From the NCBI GenBank assembly GCA_038144835.1, contig JAYQON010000002.1, positions 36,366 through 100,365 on the forward strand: 64,000 nt of DNA, read 5' to 3'. Origin of the DNA: JALHOQ01 sp038144835. Its GTDB lineage: Bacteria; Bdellovibrionota; Bdellovibrionia; Bdellovibrionales; UBA1609. Position numbers and translations under genes: made by a program. The notes under the pieces were generated by a model. That model was not told the DNA's origin. It saw only the letters and a program-made list of their open reading frames with translations, and searched no databases. This document shows, piece after piece, positions 53,326 to 62,423 of the stretch. Position 1 is the stretch's first letter; each line of letters opens with the position of its first letter.

Positions 53326-54057
53326 ATGAAAATTCACCGTTGGATTTGGATTTTGATCGCCATCGCCGTTTCGACTACGGTTTATTTTACTATCCGGTAT
53401 GGTCTTCGCCCGAAGCCGATTCCAGTAATGAATCCGACATCGTTCGAGCGTCTAGAACAGATCGGAATTGTTACCTACAAGCGTTTACGCCAAAACATTC
53501 GCAGTGAACGAGTCGTTTTGCTTGGCCTGAGCAGTGACGTTCCGGGCAATTCAGAAGTTTGGTTGGGACTTTTGCGAGCGGCCGCCGCAGATAAAGAAAA
53601 GGTAGTAGTTTTTCCCAGTAGAGCTGATTTTCAAATCGGCATGGAGAATACCTTTGAATGGGTACCTTACTCTGAAGAGGCCGACAACTCCGGGCAATTG
53701 TTAGAACTAGCCCATGAGCGCATGAAGGGCGGGCATCTGGTTGTCATTTTGGGCTCAAGTAATGAAGTGAGTCACCTTGTGGCTGGGTCACTGAGCCAGA
53801 AGCTTGATCGTTTGGTTGGCCATCCCGTGCTCTCTATATCGACTTTGCCTCTGAGTTTAGATGAGTCTGAGATTAGGCTTGCTGAAACTGAGTGCCTCGA
53901 ACCGTCTTCTGAGGGAAATCCTCTGCGACGATTGCATTGCGCTGCAATCCGTTCAGGCCGTAAATTTTTAAAGAAAAAGCTCGATCCAGAAAAAGTTTGG
54001 GCCGTGTTAGAACGTCACGGCCTTAAGGAATATTTGCTCTTTATTCATCAGCCTTAA
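53326..54057 (+). CDS. Membrane-anchored hypothetical protein
   Basis: About 243 residues with one N-terminal membrane helix (about residues 6-24, WIWILIAIAVSTTVYFTI). The rest is an alpha/beta domain (RSERVVLLGLSSDVPGNSEV, KEKVVVFPSRADFQ, GGHLVVILGSSNEVSH) that may resemble a thioredoxin-like or receiver-like fold. No family is recognised. It is divergent from the panG-like gene and converges with the 5'-nucleotidase gene by 17 bases. Confidence 0.7.
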   Translation: MKIHRWIWILIAIAVSTTVYFTIRYGLRPKPIPVMNPTSFERLEQIGIVTYKRLRQNIRSERVVLLGLSSDVPGNSEVWLGLLRAAAADKEKVVVFPSRADFQIGMENTFEWVPYSEEADNSGQLLELAHERMKGGHLVVILGSSNEVSHLVAGSLSQKLDRLVGHPVLSISTLPLSLDESEIRLAETECLEPSSEGNPLRRLHCAAIRSGRKFLKKKLDPEKVWAVLERHGLKEYLLFIHQP

Positions 54058-55429
54058 TTGGCTCATCATGCGCCAGCGGTCGACGCCATGAACGATAATA
54101 TGACCGTGGTGATTCCAACATAAGGTCGCTGAGCTTGGCCATATATACGCAAGCGAATCGGTCCACTTGGTATGCGAAGTAACTTTCTTCAATGCCTGCT
54201 CGCATGACCTCTCCCCAGTAAGGGTTAAAGATTTGCTGTTGTTGTTTGATCAGCGGAGAAAGGGTCTTATCAATATCGGCGATTTCAGCAAGAAGCTTGC
54301 GGATAGCGTCGTCGCCCGCGTGACTATTTTGCTCGATTTGTTCGCAGATCATCTCATCAAGTTTGATTTCCAGGGGCAATTTTTGTTCCATCAAGCGATT
54401 GATTTGATCGACGATGGGTTGGCAGCGACCCTCTTTAGCGAGTTCCTCTTCAAGTTCTTCTACGACCAAAGCTGTACGCCATGCGCAGTCCTTCTTTAAG
54501 CGCAAAATATCGCCGTAAATATGATCTCCGATATAAAGAATTTCATCCGGGTCAGCATCCAGATCAGCGGTAAAAACATTAGCCGATCCTCCCTGGTAAA
54601 TTCCGGGTTGAAGTTTATCCTCCATATTCGTCATTAATCCCGTACTTGGATCAATCTTCAAAAAACGCTGATTGTCGACAAAGAAACGCGGTTTGGCGGC
54701 CAAAGTGATGGTGTAGTCAAAAAGATCCTGCCAACTTTTGTGATCTTTAAGGAATGGATTGATGGTGTGATCAAGTAGAAGTTTGGTGTAATTGAAATCG
54801 GAATTTGTAGCTAAAAAGAGTTTCTTACCGTGTTTACGAAAGCGCTCTAGTCCGGTGACTAAGCTTGGATCTTTCACAACGTAGCGATCCAGATTGCGGC
54901 GAACTTCGTTTTTAAGACTACCGTCGCGATGAGCTCGATCAAGCACAGCATTTAAATCATCCGCGATGCGCACATAATCGGGAAGATGTGCTGCTTCTGA
55001 ACCGTCTTTTAGATCCACCAACTGCATAAACAAACCGGCAAAGGCGATTGAAAAAGCGGTATCAATGGCTAAATAGTTGCTATCGCGCAAGTCGATGTAC
55101 ACCGATTTATAAAGCCGGCTTTGCTCTCTGTATTCGATAGGCTTCAAGCCATGGTAAGATACGCGGATGGCTGAGTAACGACTGAGTTTCAGTACATTGC
55201 CTTTTTCTTTGTCAATAACCAGTCCGCGAATTGCCCGATCGTAGGCAAAAGGGAGCTTTAAAACTGAAGCCGGATATCCTTTTTCTTGCACGAGCTTTTG
55301 CAGCATCATCTTGTGGGTCAGCTCTTCAAAATTAGCACTATTGTAGCGGACCAGGGTGTGGTCCATATCGAACCCAAGATAACGAATGCGCTTCAGATTT
55401 AAAGTGCGATTAACAAAAACCTTTCCCAT
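54041..55429 (-). CDS. HAD-family 5'-nucleotidase, IMP-GMP type
   Basis: A 462-residue HAD-IG 5'-nucleotidase. Motif I is RYLGFDMDHTLVRYNS, motif II lies in LFLATNSDFNYTKLL and motif III/IV in ILYIGDHIYGDILRLKKD. It probably dephosphorylates purine nucleoside monophosphates in the cytoplasm. Family members are found in eukaryotes (cN-II), Legionella and Bdellovibrio-like bacteria. Its start overlaps the rhodanese stop (TAATG). Confidence 0.9.
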   Translation of the reverse strand: MGKVFVNRTLNLKRIRYLGFDMDHTLVRYNSANFEELTHKMMLQKLVQEKGYPASVLKLPFAYDRAIRGLVIDKEKGNVLKLSRYSAIRVSYHGLKPIEYREQSRLYKSVYIDLRDSNYLAIDTAFSIAFAGLFMQLVDLKDGSEAAHLPDYVRIADDLNAVLDRAHRDGSLKNEVRRNLDRYVVKDPSLVTGLERFRKHGKKLFLATNSDFNYTKLLLDHTINPFLKDHKSWQDLFDYTITLAAKPRFFVDNQRFLKIDPSTGLMTNMEDKLQPGIYQGGSANVFTADLDADPDEILYIGDHIYGDILRLKKDCAWRTALVVEELEEELAKEGRCQPIVDQINRLMEQKLPLEIKLDEMICEQIEQNSHAGDDAIRKLLAEIADIDKTLSPLIKQQQQIFNPYWGEVMRAGIEESYFAYQVDRFACVYMAKLSDLMLESPRSYYRSWRRPLAHDEPIKADE

Positions 55430-55803
55430 TAACCCTCGTTTCGACCTTCAGTTTTAAGGTCCATTTGATTCCATAAAATCATGCCACCCTTCATATTGAA
55501 GACGCTGGCGAACCCATTTTGTTTTGCATACGCAGTGGCGCGGCCACTACGTGCTCCGCTGCGACACACAAACACCACAGTTTTGTCCTTTGGCAGTTCG
55601 CTAAGGCGTTCAGCCAAGGTGTCTAACACAATGAGTTGGGATCCCGGCACGTGGCCAAGCTCACCGGTAAACTCATCGGGACGGCGAACATCAATGATAC
55701 AGAGCTGTTCGTGCTTATCCCAGACCTCTTTTGGATCTACATCTTCCACCCCAGCATTTTCGGGGTTTGCTTGTCTTGAATGCATTTCGCTTTGACGAGG
55801 CAT
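55429..55803 (-). CDS. Rhodanese-like sulfurtransferase
   Basis: A 124-residue single-domain rhodanese. The active-site loop is VFVCRSGARSGRA, with the persulfide cysteine in CRSGAR, and the CIIDVRRPDEFTGELGHVPG segment is typical. It may carry sulfur or act in redox control. I chose ATG 55803 because AGGGAG lies 7 bases upstream. It is coupled to the 5'-nucleotidase gene, a pairing I cannot explain. Confidence 0.9.
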   Translation of the reverse strand: MPRQSEMHSRQANPENAGVEDVDPKEVWDKHEQLCIIDVRRPDEFTGELGHVPGSQLIVLDTLAERLSELPKDKTVVFVCRSGARSGRATAYAKQNGFASVFNMKGGMILWNQMDLKTEGRNEG

Positions 55804-55915
55804 ATTATGACTCCCTGAATGATTCACTTAGTTAGCCCTGTCCACAGGCTTTTGTCACGGGCCTTTACACATGGTCAGATTCATGATTGTTTTGAGAGGT
55901 TTACCGGAGGACAAA

Positions 55916-56980
55916 ATGGAGCCCATCATGGAGTCGAACGCCGTGCTTGAAAACCCTCTCGCTTTGGATGGATTAGATTTTATTGAATACGCAACTCCTG
56001 AGCCGAGTGCCTTGGAGCAGGTGTTTTTCAAGTTGGGATTTCAAAAAATTGGTCAGCACAAACGCAAACAGGTGACCCTTTACCGGCAAAATCAAGTCAA
56101 CTTTGTGATCAACAATGAGCCTGGTTCCTTCGCTGCGAAGTTTGCCAAGCAACATGGTCCTTCGATATGCGCAACTGGTTTTCGCGTGAAGAGCGCGCAG
56201 CGTGCCTTTGATCTAGCAGTTCAACGTGGCGCTCGCCCCATCGAGAGTAAAGGTGAAGGTGCAAGCCACAGTTTTCCTGCCATTTATGGGATTGGCGATT
56301 CAGCCATTTATTTTGTTGACCGTTATCGGGCCCCGGTCCACTTCGATGATGATTTTCGTTATCTCCAACCTGAGTTAATGCCCAAGGGACGAGGATTGAC
56401 GGTGATTGACCATCTGACTAACAACGTCCCTAAGGGCGAGATGGATAAGTGGTGCGATTTTTACCGGCAGATTTTCAATTTTCACGAAGTTCGTAAGTTT
56501 GATATCCGTGGTGAGGCGACCGGGCTGACTTCCAAAGTTATGCGTTCACCGTGTAAGAAGATCACCATTCCTATCAATGAACCCACTGAAGGGAAGTCAC
56601 AAATCCAAGAATATCTGGATGAATACCGTGGCTCAGGAATTCAGCATTTAGCTCTTCTGACCGGCGATATTGTGAACAGTGTTAAGGGCTTGGGTGATGC
56701 AGGGATTCGCTTTTTGGAAGCTCCACCCGAAACGTATTACGAGGCTGTGCCTGGGCGCGTGCCTAACGTTAAGGAAGACCTTAGCGTGCTCAAGGGCCAT
56801 GGTATTTTGGTGGATGGCGACCACAGCGGTTACCTTTTGCAAATTTTCACGCAAAATCTGATAGGCCCAATATTCTTTGAAATTATCTGTCGTCGAGGTC
56901 ACCAGGGTTTTGGGGAAGGTAATTTTCAAGCCCTATTCGACGCCATTGAGCGGGATCAAAAGCGCAGGGGATATTTGTAA
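55916..56980 (+). CDS. hppD: 4-hydroxyphenylpyruvate dioxygenase
   Basis: A 354-residue HPPD with two vicinal-oxygen-chelate domains. The iron ligands are expected at H in VIDHLTNNVP, H in GIQHLALLTGDIV and E in PIFFEIICRRGHQGFGEGNF. It converts 4-hydroxyphenylpyruvate to homogentisate. ATG 55916 has GGAGG six bases upstream. It precedes hmgA with two bases between stop and start, so tyrosine breakdown is encoded as a unit. Confidence 0.95.
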   Translation: MEPIMESNAVLENPLALDGLDFIEYATPEPSALEQVFFKLGFQKIGQHKRKQVTLYRQNQVNFVINNEPGSFAAKFAKQHGPSICATGFRVKSAQRAFDLAVQRGARPIESKGEGASHSFPAIYGIGDSAIYFVDRYRAPVHFDDDFRYLQPELMPKGRGLTVIDHLTNNVPKGEMDKWCDFYRQIFNFHEVRKFDIRGEATGLTSKVMRSPCKKITIPINEPTEGKSQIQEYLDEYRGSGIQHLALLTGDIVNSVKGLGDAGIRFLEAPPETYYEAVPGRVPNVKEDLSVLKGHGILVDGDHSGYLLQIFTQNLIGPIFFEIICRRGHQGFGEGNFQALFDAIERDQKRRGYL

Positions 56981-56981
56981 A

Positions 56982-58085
56982 ATGCATATGTACTACCAAG
57001 GTCAGTATACCCGCCAAGCACACAAGGGTATTCCCGAGGGTGCCTATGAGGAAGAGCAGGGATTAAAAGGATTTTTCGGCCCCGTATCTCATCTGATCAA
57101 ACAAAAACCAAGCACACGTTGGACAAAGATCGAAGGTCCTTTGCGGCCACAAATGTTTGATCTGGTTAAAATGAGTCAAGCTGAGGGATGGCAGAGGTTA
57201 TTGTATAACGCCCAATTGACGGTGTCTTGGTTGTGTTTAGATTCGAAACCTGAACATGGTCAAAGGGCCTTTCGCAATGGTGATGGCGATCTGTTGTATT
57301 TTTGTCATCAGGGATCCGGTGAATTGTGGAGTGAGTACGGTCTTTTGAATTATCGAAAAGGCGAATACATAGTCGTGCCTAAGTGCCTCACTCATTCTTT
57401 GATTCCTAAAGAACGATCCGTTTTTTTTGTAGTTGAAAATTTATCAAGCCATTATGAAGAGCCTGATCGTGGTTTAGTGGGAAAGCATGCCATTTATGAT
57501 CCGGCGACGATTTCTAAACCCGATCTTGAAGCCCAGCATACTCGGGTTAAAGAAATGGGGGGCAAAGTCACACAAATCGCCGTTAAGCGCTTGAATGAAA
57601 TTACTCGTTTTGAATATGATTCCCATTACTATGATACTTTAGGGTGGAAGGGTGATCTCTATCCCTACACTTTGCATATTGATAACATGATGCCTTTAAT
57701 GAGCCATCGCGCCCATTTGCCCCCCAGTGCCCACACGACTTTTGTGGCTCGTGATTTTGTCATTTGCACTTTTTTGCCCAGACCGTTGGAAAGTGACAAA
57801 GACGCTTTGAAGGTTCCCTTTTACCATCAAAACATAGACTACGATGAAGTTCTGTTTTACCACGCGGGTGATTTTTTCTCGCGCGACAATCTTCACGCAG
57901 GAATGATGAGCTTACACCCTATGGGGTTTCCTCATGGCCCTCACCCCAAGGCCATTAAGTCCATTGATAATAAAACTGAGACGAATGAAGTCGCAGTCAT
58001 GGTTGACTCTCGTTGGCCTCTGTATGTGGATAAAGGCATGGATGCCGTGGAATTGAAAAATTACTGGCAGTCCTGGAAAGGTTAA
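56982..58085 (+). CDS. hmgA: Homogentisate 1,2-dioxygenase
   Basis: A 367-residue HmgA, a cupin-like iron enzyme. Diagnostic segments are GDGDLLYFCHQGSGELWSEY, EFDSHYYDTLGW-like DSHYYDTLGWKGDLYPYTLH, and FYHAGDFFSRDNLHAGMMSL, with HPMGFPHGPHP after it. It opens homogentisate to maleylacetoacetate. The next enzymes (isomerase, fumarylacetoacetase) are not in the window. The protein is shorter than the human and Pseudomonas enzymes (about 430), mainly at the N-terminus. Confidence 0.93.
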   Translation: MHMYYQGQYTRQAHKGIPEGAYEEEQGLKGFFGPVSHLIKQKPSTRWTKIEGPLRPQMFDLVKMSQAEGWQRLLYNAQLTVSWLCLDSKPEHGQRAFRNGDGDLLYFCHQGSGELWSEYGLLNYRKGEYIVVPKCLTHSLIPKERSVFFVVENLSSHYEEPDRGLVGKHAIYDPATISKPDLEAQHTRVKEMGGKVTQIAVKRLNEITRFEYDSHYYDTLGWKGDLYPYTLHIDNMMPLMSHRAHLPPSAHTTFVARDFVICTFLPRPLESDKDALKVPFYHQNIDYDEVLFYHAGDFFSRDNLHAGMMSLHPMGFPHGPHPKAIKSIDNKTETNEVAVMVDSRWPLYVDKGMDAVELKNYWQSWKG

Positions 58086-58090
58086 AAGAC

Positions 58091-59188
58091 GTGAAATTGA
58101 CGCCCCAAGAAGCGATGGCTTTGGCCATCGAAGAGGGGAAAAAGGGCTCAGGGTTTGTTTCGCCCAATCCTCTTGTCGGTTGTGTAATCCTGAGTCGAGA
58201 TTATCATTTTCTGGCTAAGGGGTATCACGAGCGTGTCGGGGATGCTCATGCCGAAATCAATGCATTAAAGGCAGTTCATGATCCAGCGCTACTCGTTGGA
58301 GCACATGTTTTTGTGACTCTTGAGCCATGTGCTCATAAGGGACGCACAGGTTCGTGTGCTCGTCATCTTGCCACATTACCTATAGCTTCTGTGACCTATG
58401 GCATAGAGGACCCTAACCCCTTAGTGTCAGGTCAGGGGGCGCGCATTCTGCGTGAAGCCGGCAAGCAAGTTCAGCTGTTAGGCGAAATGCAGTCAGAGCT
58501 AGAAGAGTTGGCGGAGATTTTTTTACTGAATATGCGTCAACGACGTCCATTTGTGAGTCTTAAGATTGCCTCGTCATTAGACGGTCAGGTGGCATTAGCG
58601 GACGGCACGAGCCAATGGATTACGGGGTCGGCTGCGCGTAAGCAAGTTCAGCTATTGCGAGGCTACCATGATGCAGTTTTAACTGGTTTAGGCACGATTC
58701 AAAAAGATAACCCGAGATTAAATTCAAGGGATCTTCGCTTTATCAATAAAAAACAAAAGCTAGTGATTCTTGACCCTTCCGGTAGTTTGCAGTTTCGTGA
58801 TCGACCTTTGCTTCAGGTGCGCTCTCCGGAAGATATACTTTGGATTACAGGTGTTGATGTGACTGATGCTCGCGATGGTGTTGTTGCGCGGTTTGTGCCG
58901 ATGAACGATGATAAATTTGATCTTAGCGCTGTTTTGGCCTTATTGATGAAGGCCGGTATTTTTTCGGTGATGATTGAAGCAGGTCCATTTACGGCGTCTA
59001 CCTTCTTAAGCTCGCACTTAGTCGATCGACTGTACCTGTTCATGGCCCCTAGTCTCATAGGAGCAGGGCAGAGCTGGACTTCGGGTCTAACTATTCCCAG
59101 ACTTGATCAAGCTCTCAGGCTCAGAGATTTCAGATGTGTTTCCTGTGATGAAGACATTTTGGCCACTGGACGTCTGCTTTGGTCCTAA
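58091..59188 (+). CDS. ribD: Riboflavin biosynthesis deaminase/reductase RibD
   Basis: A 365-residue bifunctional enzyme starting at GTG. The N-terminal deaminase has the zinc site HAEINALKAV and EPCAHKGRTGSC. The C-terminal reductase (from about residue 150) has SLKIASSLDGQVALADGTSQ, GLGTIQKDNPRLNSRD and IEAGPFTASTFL. It carries out steps two and three of riboflavin synthesis. It lies 5 bases after hmgA, although the two pathways are unrelated. No ribB, ribE or ribH follows and no FMN riboswitch was seen. Confidence 0.94.
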   Translation: MKLTPQEAMALAIEEGKKGSGFVSPNPLVGCVILSRDYHFLAKGYHERVGDAHAEINALKAVHDPALLVGAHVFVTLEPCAHKGRTGSCARHLATLPIASVTYGIEDPNPLVSGQGARILREAGKQVQLLGEMQSELEELAEIFLLNMRQRRPFVSLKIASSLDGQVALADGTSQWITGSAARKQVQLLRGYHDAVLTGLGTIQKDNPRLNSRDLRFINKKQKLVILDPSGSLQFRDRPLLQVRSPEDILWITGVDVTDARDGVVARFVPMNDDKFDLSAVLALLMKAGIFSVMIEAGPFTASTFLSSHLVDRLYLFMAPSLIGAGQSWTSGLTIPRLDQALRLRDFRCVSCDEDILATGRLLWS

Positions 59189-59192
59189 GACA

Positions 59193-59221
59193 TTGGCTCA
59201 GTTTGCTGCTAACGTTATGAT
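59193..59221 (+). promoter_or_regulatory. Candidate promoter of the partner-switching operon
   Basis: TTGGCT (59193-59198) and TATGAT (59216-59221) are 17 bases apart. The predicted start near 59228 leaves a leader of about 35 bases before ATG 59263. Confidence 0.55.
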
Positions 59222-59262
59222 ATAACTAATGAGAATGCCTCTGCCTGACCGATAGATAGGGC

Positions 59263-61098
59263 ATGCAGGGTTTTCGAATTCGATTTTCCTTGAGATATAA
59301 ATTGCTGCTTTTGTTGATCACATTGCCATTGATCAGCTTAGGTTTATATCTTTTCATAGCAACAGATCTGTTTAAGGCCGATAAGAAAGCCTATGTTTTC
59401 GATTCAAGTGCCACCGTTTCACGTTCCTTAGCTACGCAGATGCGGATGGAGCTACAATCGGTCTATGCGAATGTTAGGGCCCTTGTGGATGCCTTTGACT
59501 TTAATTCCAGTGATTTTCCTGAGACAACAAAAGAGCTTTTTCAAAAAAATATACGCATGCATGCTCTGATTTTATATCGTCGTCAAGATTCGGGGGAGTA
59601 TGCAAAACTAGCACAGTTAGTGAAAGATCAGTCGTCGCTGCAGAAATTCGTTGCTGACGGCAGAAATCTGCAGTTGATGCGCGAAGAGGCAGCTCGTCAG
59701 GGTGCGTTTGTCGGCGAGTATGCAGACATTCCGGGAGTGGTGCGCGCCTCGTTCCGTTTGGGAGAGCGTGAAGAAAAAAATCATATAATTTTGGTTGTGC
59801 TTTACCAGGCTGACGATTTGATGAACGCCTTTGAAGACGCTCGTTTGTATTCGAGCTTCGTGCTTACTCGCAGCGGTTTAACAGCCATAGGCGGCACAGA
59901 TATTGCGGACGCCGATTTAGCTCAGCTAAAGAATGTTCTCAGCTCGCGAGCAACAGACCGTACTGCCGATATGAAGCTGTCAGATGGCAAAAATTATCTC
60001 ATTTCGTATTCTTTTGTTGGTCTCGGCGACTTAGTGGTCATCTCAAAGGTAGATCGCGCTAAAGCTTTCAAAGCTGTGGAAGTGTTAATTGCCAAGTCAT
60101 TTCTCTTCTTCGTTGCGCTGATCGCGAGCACTCTTTTAATAAGTCTGTTTGCTTCGAACCAGCTCACTTCAACTTTGCGAGAGTTGTTTGAGGCCACAAA
60201 TAAGATCGCGACTGGTAAATTTGATGTAAGAGTCAAAGCACGTTCAAAAGATGAGGTGGGGGGCTTGGCTGAAAGTTTCAACTTCATGGCCGGCGAAGTG
60301 TCGCGGCTGATGAGAGAAACAGCCGAAAAAGCTCGGATGGAAAACGAACTCTCGACCGTTAAAACAGTCCAAGAAACACTGTTTCCAGCCGCGCAAGCCG
60401 AGTTTGGGCCACTCAAGATTTGTGGTCATTTCGAGCCAGCCAGCGAATGTGGCGGAGACTGGTGGAATTATTCACGTTTGGGAAATAAAATTTTTCTCTG
60501 GGTAGGGGATGCTACAGGCCATGGGGCGCCAGCCGCTTTGATCACAAGTGCGGCACGCTCTGCTGCTGCCGTAATTGAATCCATGCCGGGAATTTCGCCG
60601 GCTTCGGCTCTTACGATAATGAATCGAGCCATCAATCAGACCTCAAAAGGTCAGATCATGATGACATTTTTTATCGCGGCCATTGACCTTGAAGAGCGTC
60701 GCTTCACCTATGCATCAGCAAGTCATGATCCGCCCTTTCTTTTGCGCCGAAAAGGGGCCTTGTTTTCAAAAAAAGACTTAATTCCTTTGAATGAGGTCAA
60801 TGGACCTCGTCTTGGAGACAAAAAGGATTTTTCCTACGCAGAAACCACGATTGCGTTTGAACCAGGGGATCTTATCTTTTTCTATACCGACGGAATAATG
60901 GACGTTGAGGATCCCAAGGGCAAAAAATGGGGTGAACGGAATTTCATCAAATCCCTAATCGATTCAGCAAATGTCGGACCTGAGAGCCAAAAAAAGCTCG
61001 ACCAACTCCTCCAGCGTGTGAATGACTATCGCCAGGGCTCCCAACTTATTGATGATGTAACGATGGTCATGTGTGAGTTCGAGAAGAAGGTTGCATGA
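59263..61098 (+). CDS. Membrane sensor PP2C phosphatase, RsbU/SpoIIE type
   Basis: A 611-residue protein. Membrane helix 1 lies at about 12-30, an extracytoplasmic sensor at about 31-270, membrane helix 2 at about 275-297, a HAMP domain at about 298-350, a short coiled coil and a SpoIIE-type PP2C phosphatase at about 370-610. Metal-binding motifs are FLWVGDATGHGAPAALI and FFYTDGIMDVEDPKGKKWG. It would dephosphorylate the STAS protein encoded two genes later when the sensor is stimulated. Its stop overlaps the next gene's start. Confidence 0.92.
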   Translation: MQGFRIRFSLRYKLLLLLITLPLISLGLYLFIATDLFKADKKAYVFDSSATVSRSLATQMRMELQSVYANVRALVDAFDFNSSDFPETTKELFQKNIRMHALILYRRQDSGEYAKLAQLVKDQSSLQKFVADGRNLQLMREEAARQGAFVGEYADIPGVVRASFRLGEREEKNHIILVVLYQADDLMNAFEDARLYSSFVLTRSGLTAIGGTDIADADLAQLKNVLSSRATDRTADMKLSDGKNYLISYSFVGLGDLVVISKVDRAKAFKAVEVLIAKSFLFFVALIASTLLISLFASNQLTSTLRELFEATNKIATGKFDVRVKARSKDEVGGLAESFNFMAGEVSRLMRETAEKARMENELSTVKTVQETLFPAAQAEFGPLKICGHFEPASECGGDWWNYSRLGNKIFLWVGDATGHGAPAALITSAARSAAAVIESMPGISPASALTIMNRAINQTSKGQIMMTFFIAAIDLEERRFTYASASHDPPFLLRRKGALFSKKDLIPLNEVNGPRLGDKKDFSYAETTIAFEPGDLIFFYTDGIMDVEDPKGKKWGERNFIKSLIDSANVGPESQKKLDQLLQRVNDYRQGSQLIDDVTMVMCEFEKKVA

Positions 61099-61943
61099 CA
61101 AAAGCTAAGAAGCTTGCCACTAGCCAAATTGAGGAGGTGCATGTTGATCGCGTGAAATGTGATCTTCGCGCACAGGAACATCAGATTGCCATTTGCGATA
61201 ATTTTGCTCCTGCGGAGCTCCTTACTTATGCAGCAGAAAAGGGCTTTTTGAACATTTGCCAGCGGCAGGGCTTTGAATTTGAAAAAGAACTTTTGTCTTC
61301 TCGACTCCTGATTGAAAATTCAAAAAGTTTTTTTGAATTTCCTCTCTCAAGCATCTTATGCCCTCAGAATGTTGGGAAAAACTCTGAAGCTACGCTTGTT
61401 CTAAGTGACCAAAGTTTCAATTCCTCCTCACAAAAATTAGAGATATTGAAACACTTCGTCCAAGTCATGGAGAGCCAAGGTCTTAATCAATCAATAATAG
61501 AAGATGCCATTTCCGTTTGTGACGAACTTTTCACAAATGCCATATTCAATGCCCCTTTCATTGATCCTAGCAACCAGTTCAATCCTGGTGTTAGCCGTAC
61601 AGAAATGGAAATTATTTATGAATCTGGGAAATTCAGTCGGATATTTATAGGCAAAGATGAAACTCGCCTGGTTATAGGGTGTAGAGATCCGTTTGGTAGC
61701 CTAGACCTTAGTTCATACCTAAAAAAAATTAAAACCACTTATGACAAGGGCCCCGCTGCTGTAATCAATTTTGGCCCTGGCGGCGCAGGCATCGGCAGTT
61801 ATATTATATTCGACTTAGGGGCCAGCTTTTATTTTGGAGTATTGCCTGGTCGGCTGACCCAGCTGTGCTGTGTAATGCCCTTGGGCATCGGATACCGAAA
61901 AAGGTCGCTGCTCCCTAAACATTTGCATTGGATTCAACGTTGA
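61095..61943 (+). CDS. RsbW-like GHKL ATPase, probable anti-sigma or STAS kinase
   Basis: A 282-residue protein. The C-terminal half (about 120-282) has a GHKL ATPase layout: N-box SVCDELFTNAIFNAPF, G1-like CRDPFGSLDLS and G2-like GPGGAGIGSYIIFD. The N-terminal 110 residues are less clear (EFPLSSILCPQNVGKN) and may bind the partner. In RsbW-type switches this protein phosphorylates a STAS antagonist. It is coupled to the RsbU-like phosphatase by a 4-base overlap. Confidence 0.75.
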   Translation: MTKAKKLATSQIEEVHVDRVKCDLRAQEHQIAICDNFAPAELLTYAAEKGFLNICQRQGFEFEKELLSSRLLIENSKSFFEFPLSSILCPQNVGKNSEATLVLSDQSFNSSSQKLEILKHFVQVMESQGLNQSIIEDAISVCDELFTNAIFNAPFIDPSNQFNPGVSRTEMEIIYESGKFSRIFIGKDETRLVIGCRDPFGSLDLSSYLKKIKTTYDKGPAAVINFGPGGAGIGSYIIFDLGASFYFGVLPGRLTQLCCVMPLGIGYRKRSLLPKHLHWIQR

Positions 61944-61952
61944 GGAGGATAT

Positions 61953-62423
61953 ATGAGTTTTTCTATTAATAAAAAAAATGAGGCAGCCAATTTAGTTTTC
62001 GAGATAAAAGGTCAAATTGATGAAGATGCAACTTTCAGCCCTCAAGATTTGGCAGGATCAACTTCTGTAATTTTCGATCTGAATGAGGTTACCGCGATTA
62101 ATTCGGTAGGCATTCGCGAATGGATCAAGTGGACCAAAAGTTTCCCGAATGGCATTGCCTTTGCCGTTCGTAGATGTCCAAAAATTATTGTCGACCAGAT
62201 TAATATGGTTGCCGGCTTCTTGCCAGACCAAACAAAAATATTGAGCTTTTATGTCCCCTATTTTGCTGAAGAATCCGGGAATGAAAAAATGGTTTTATTC
62301 GAGCATGGAAAAGAGTTTGACGGGAGTGAACTTTTTCCTCCAAACGAGGTTAAAGATGACTCAGGTGAGGCTATGGAAATGGACGTCATAGAGGCAAAGT
62401 ACTTCAAGTTTTTAAATGGTTGA
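61953..62423 (+). CDS. STAS-domain protein, anti-sigma factor antagonist-like
   Basis: A 156-residue protein. Residues about 12-105 form a STAS-like fold with the expected phospho-acceptor region VTAINSVGIREWI near residue 48-60, where S53 of the NSVG turn would be the phosphoserine. The C-terminal 50 residues are acidic. ATG 61953 follows GAGGAGG. It should be the substrate of both the RsbW-like kinase and the RsbU-like phosphatase. The output partner is unknown; the kinase gene that overlaps its end is a candidate. Confidence 0.78.
   Translation: MSFSINKKNEAANLVFEIKGQIDEDATFSPQDLAGSTSVIFDLNEVTAINSVGIREWIKWTKSFPNGIAFAVRRCPKIIVDQINMVAGFLPDQTKILSFYVPYFAEESGNEKMVLFEHGKEFDGSELFPPNEVKDDSGEAMEMDVIEAKYFKFLNG

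Noticed and set aside
53200..53337. Longer N-terminus for the PanG-like protein
   Set aside because: Forty-six residues before the Rossmann start do not look like a domain, and they would overlap the divergent gene's start.
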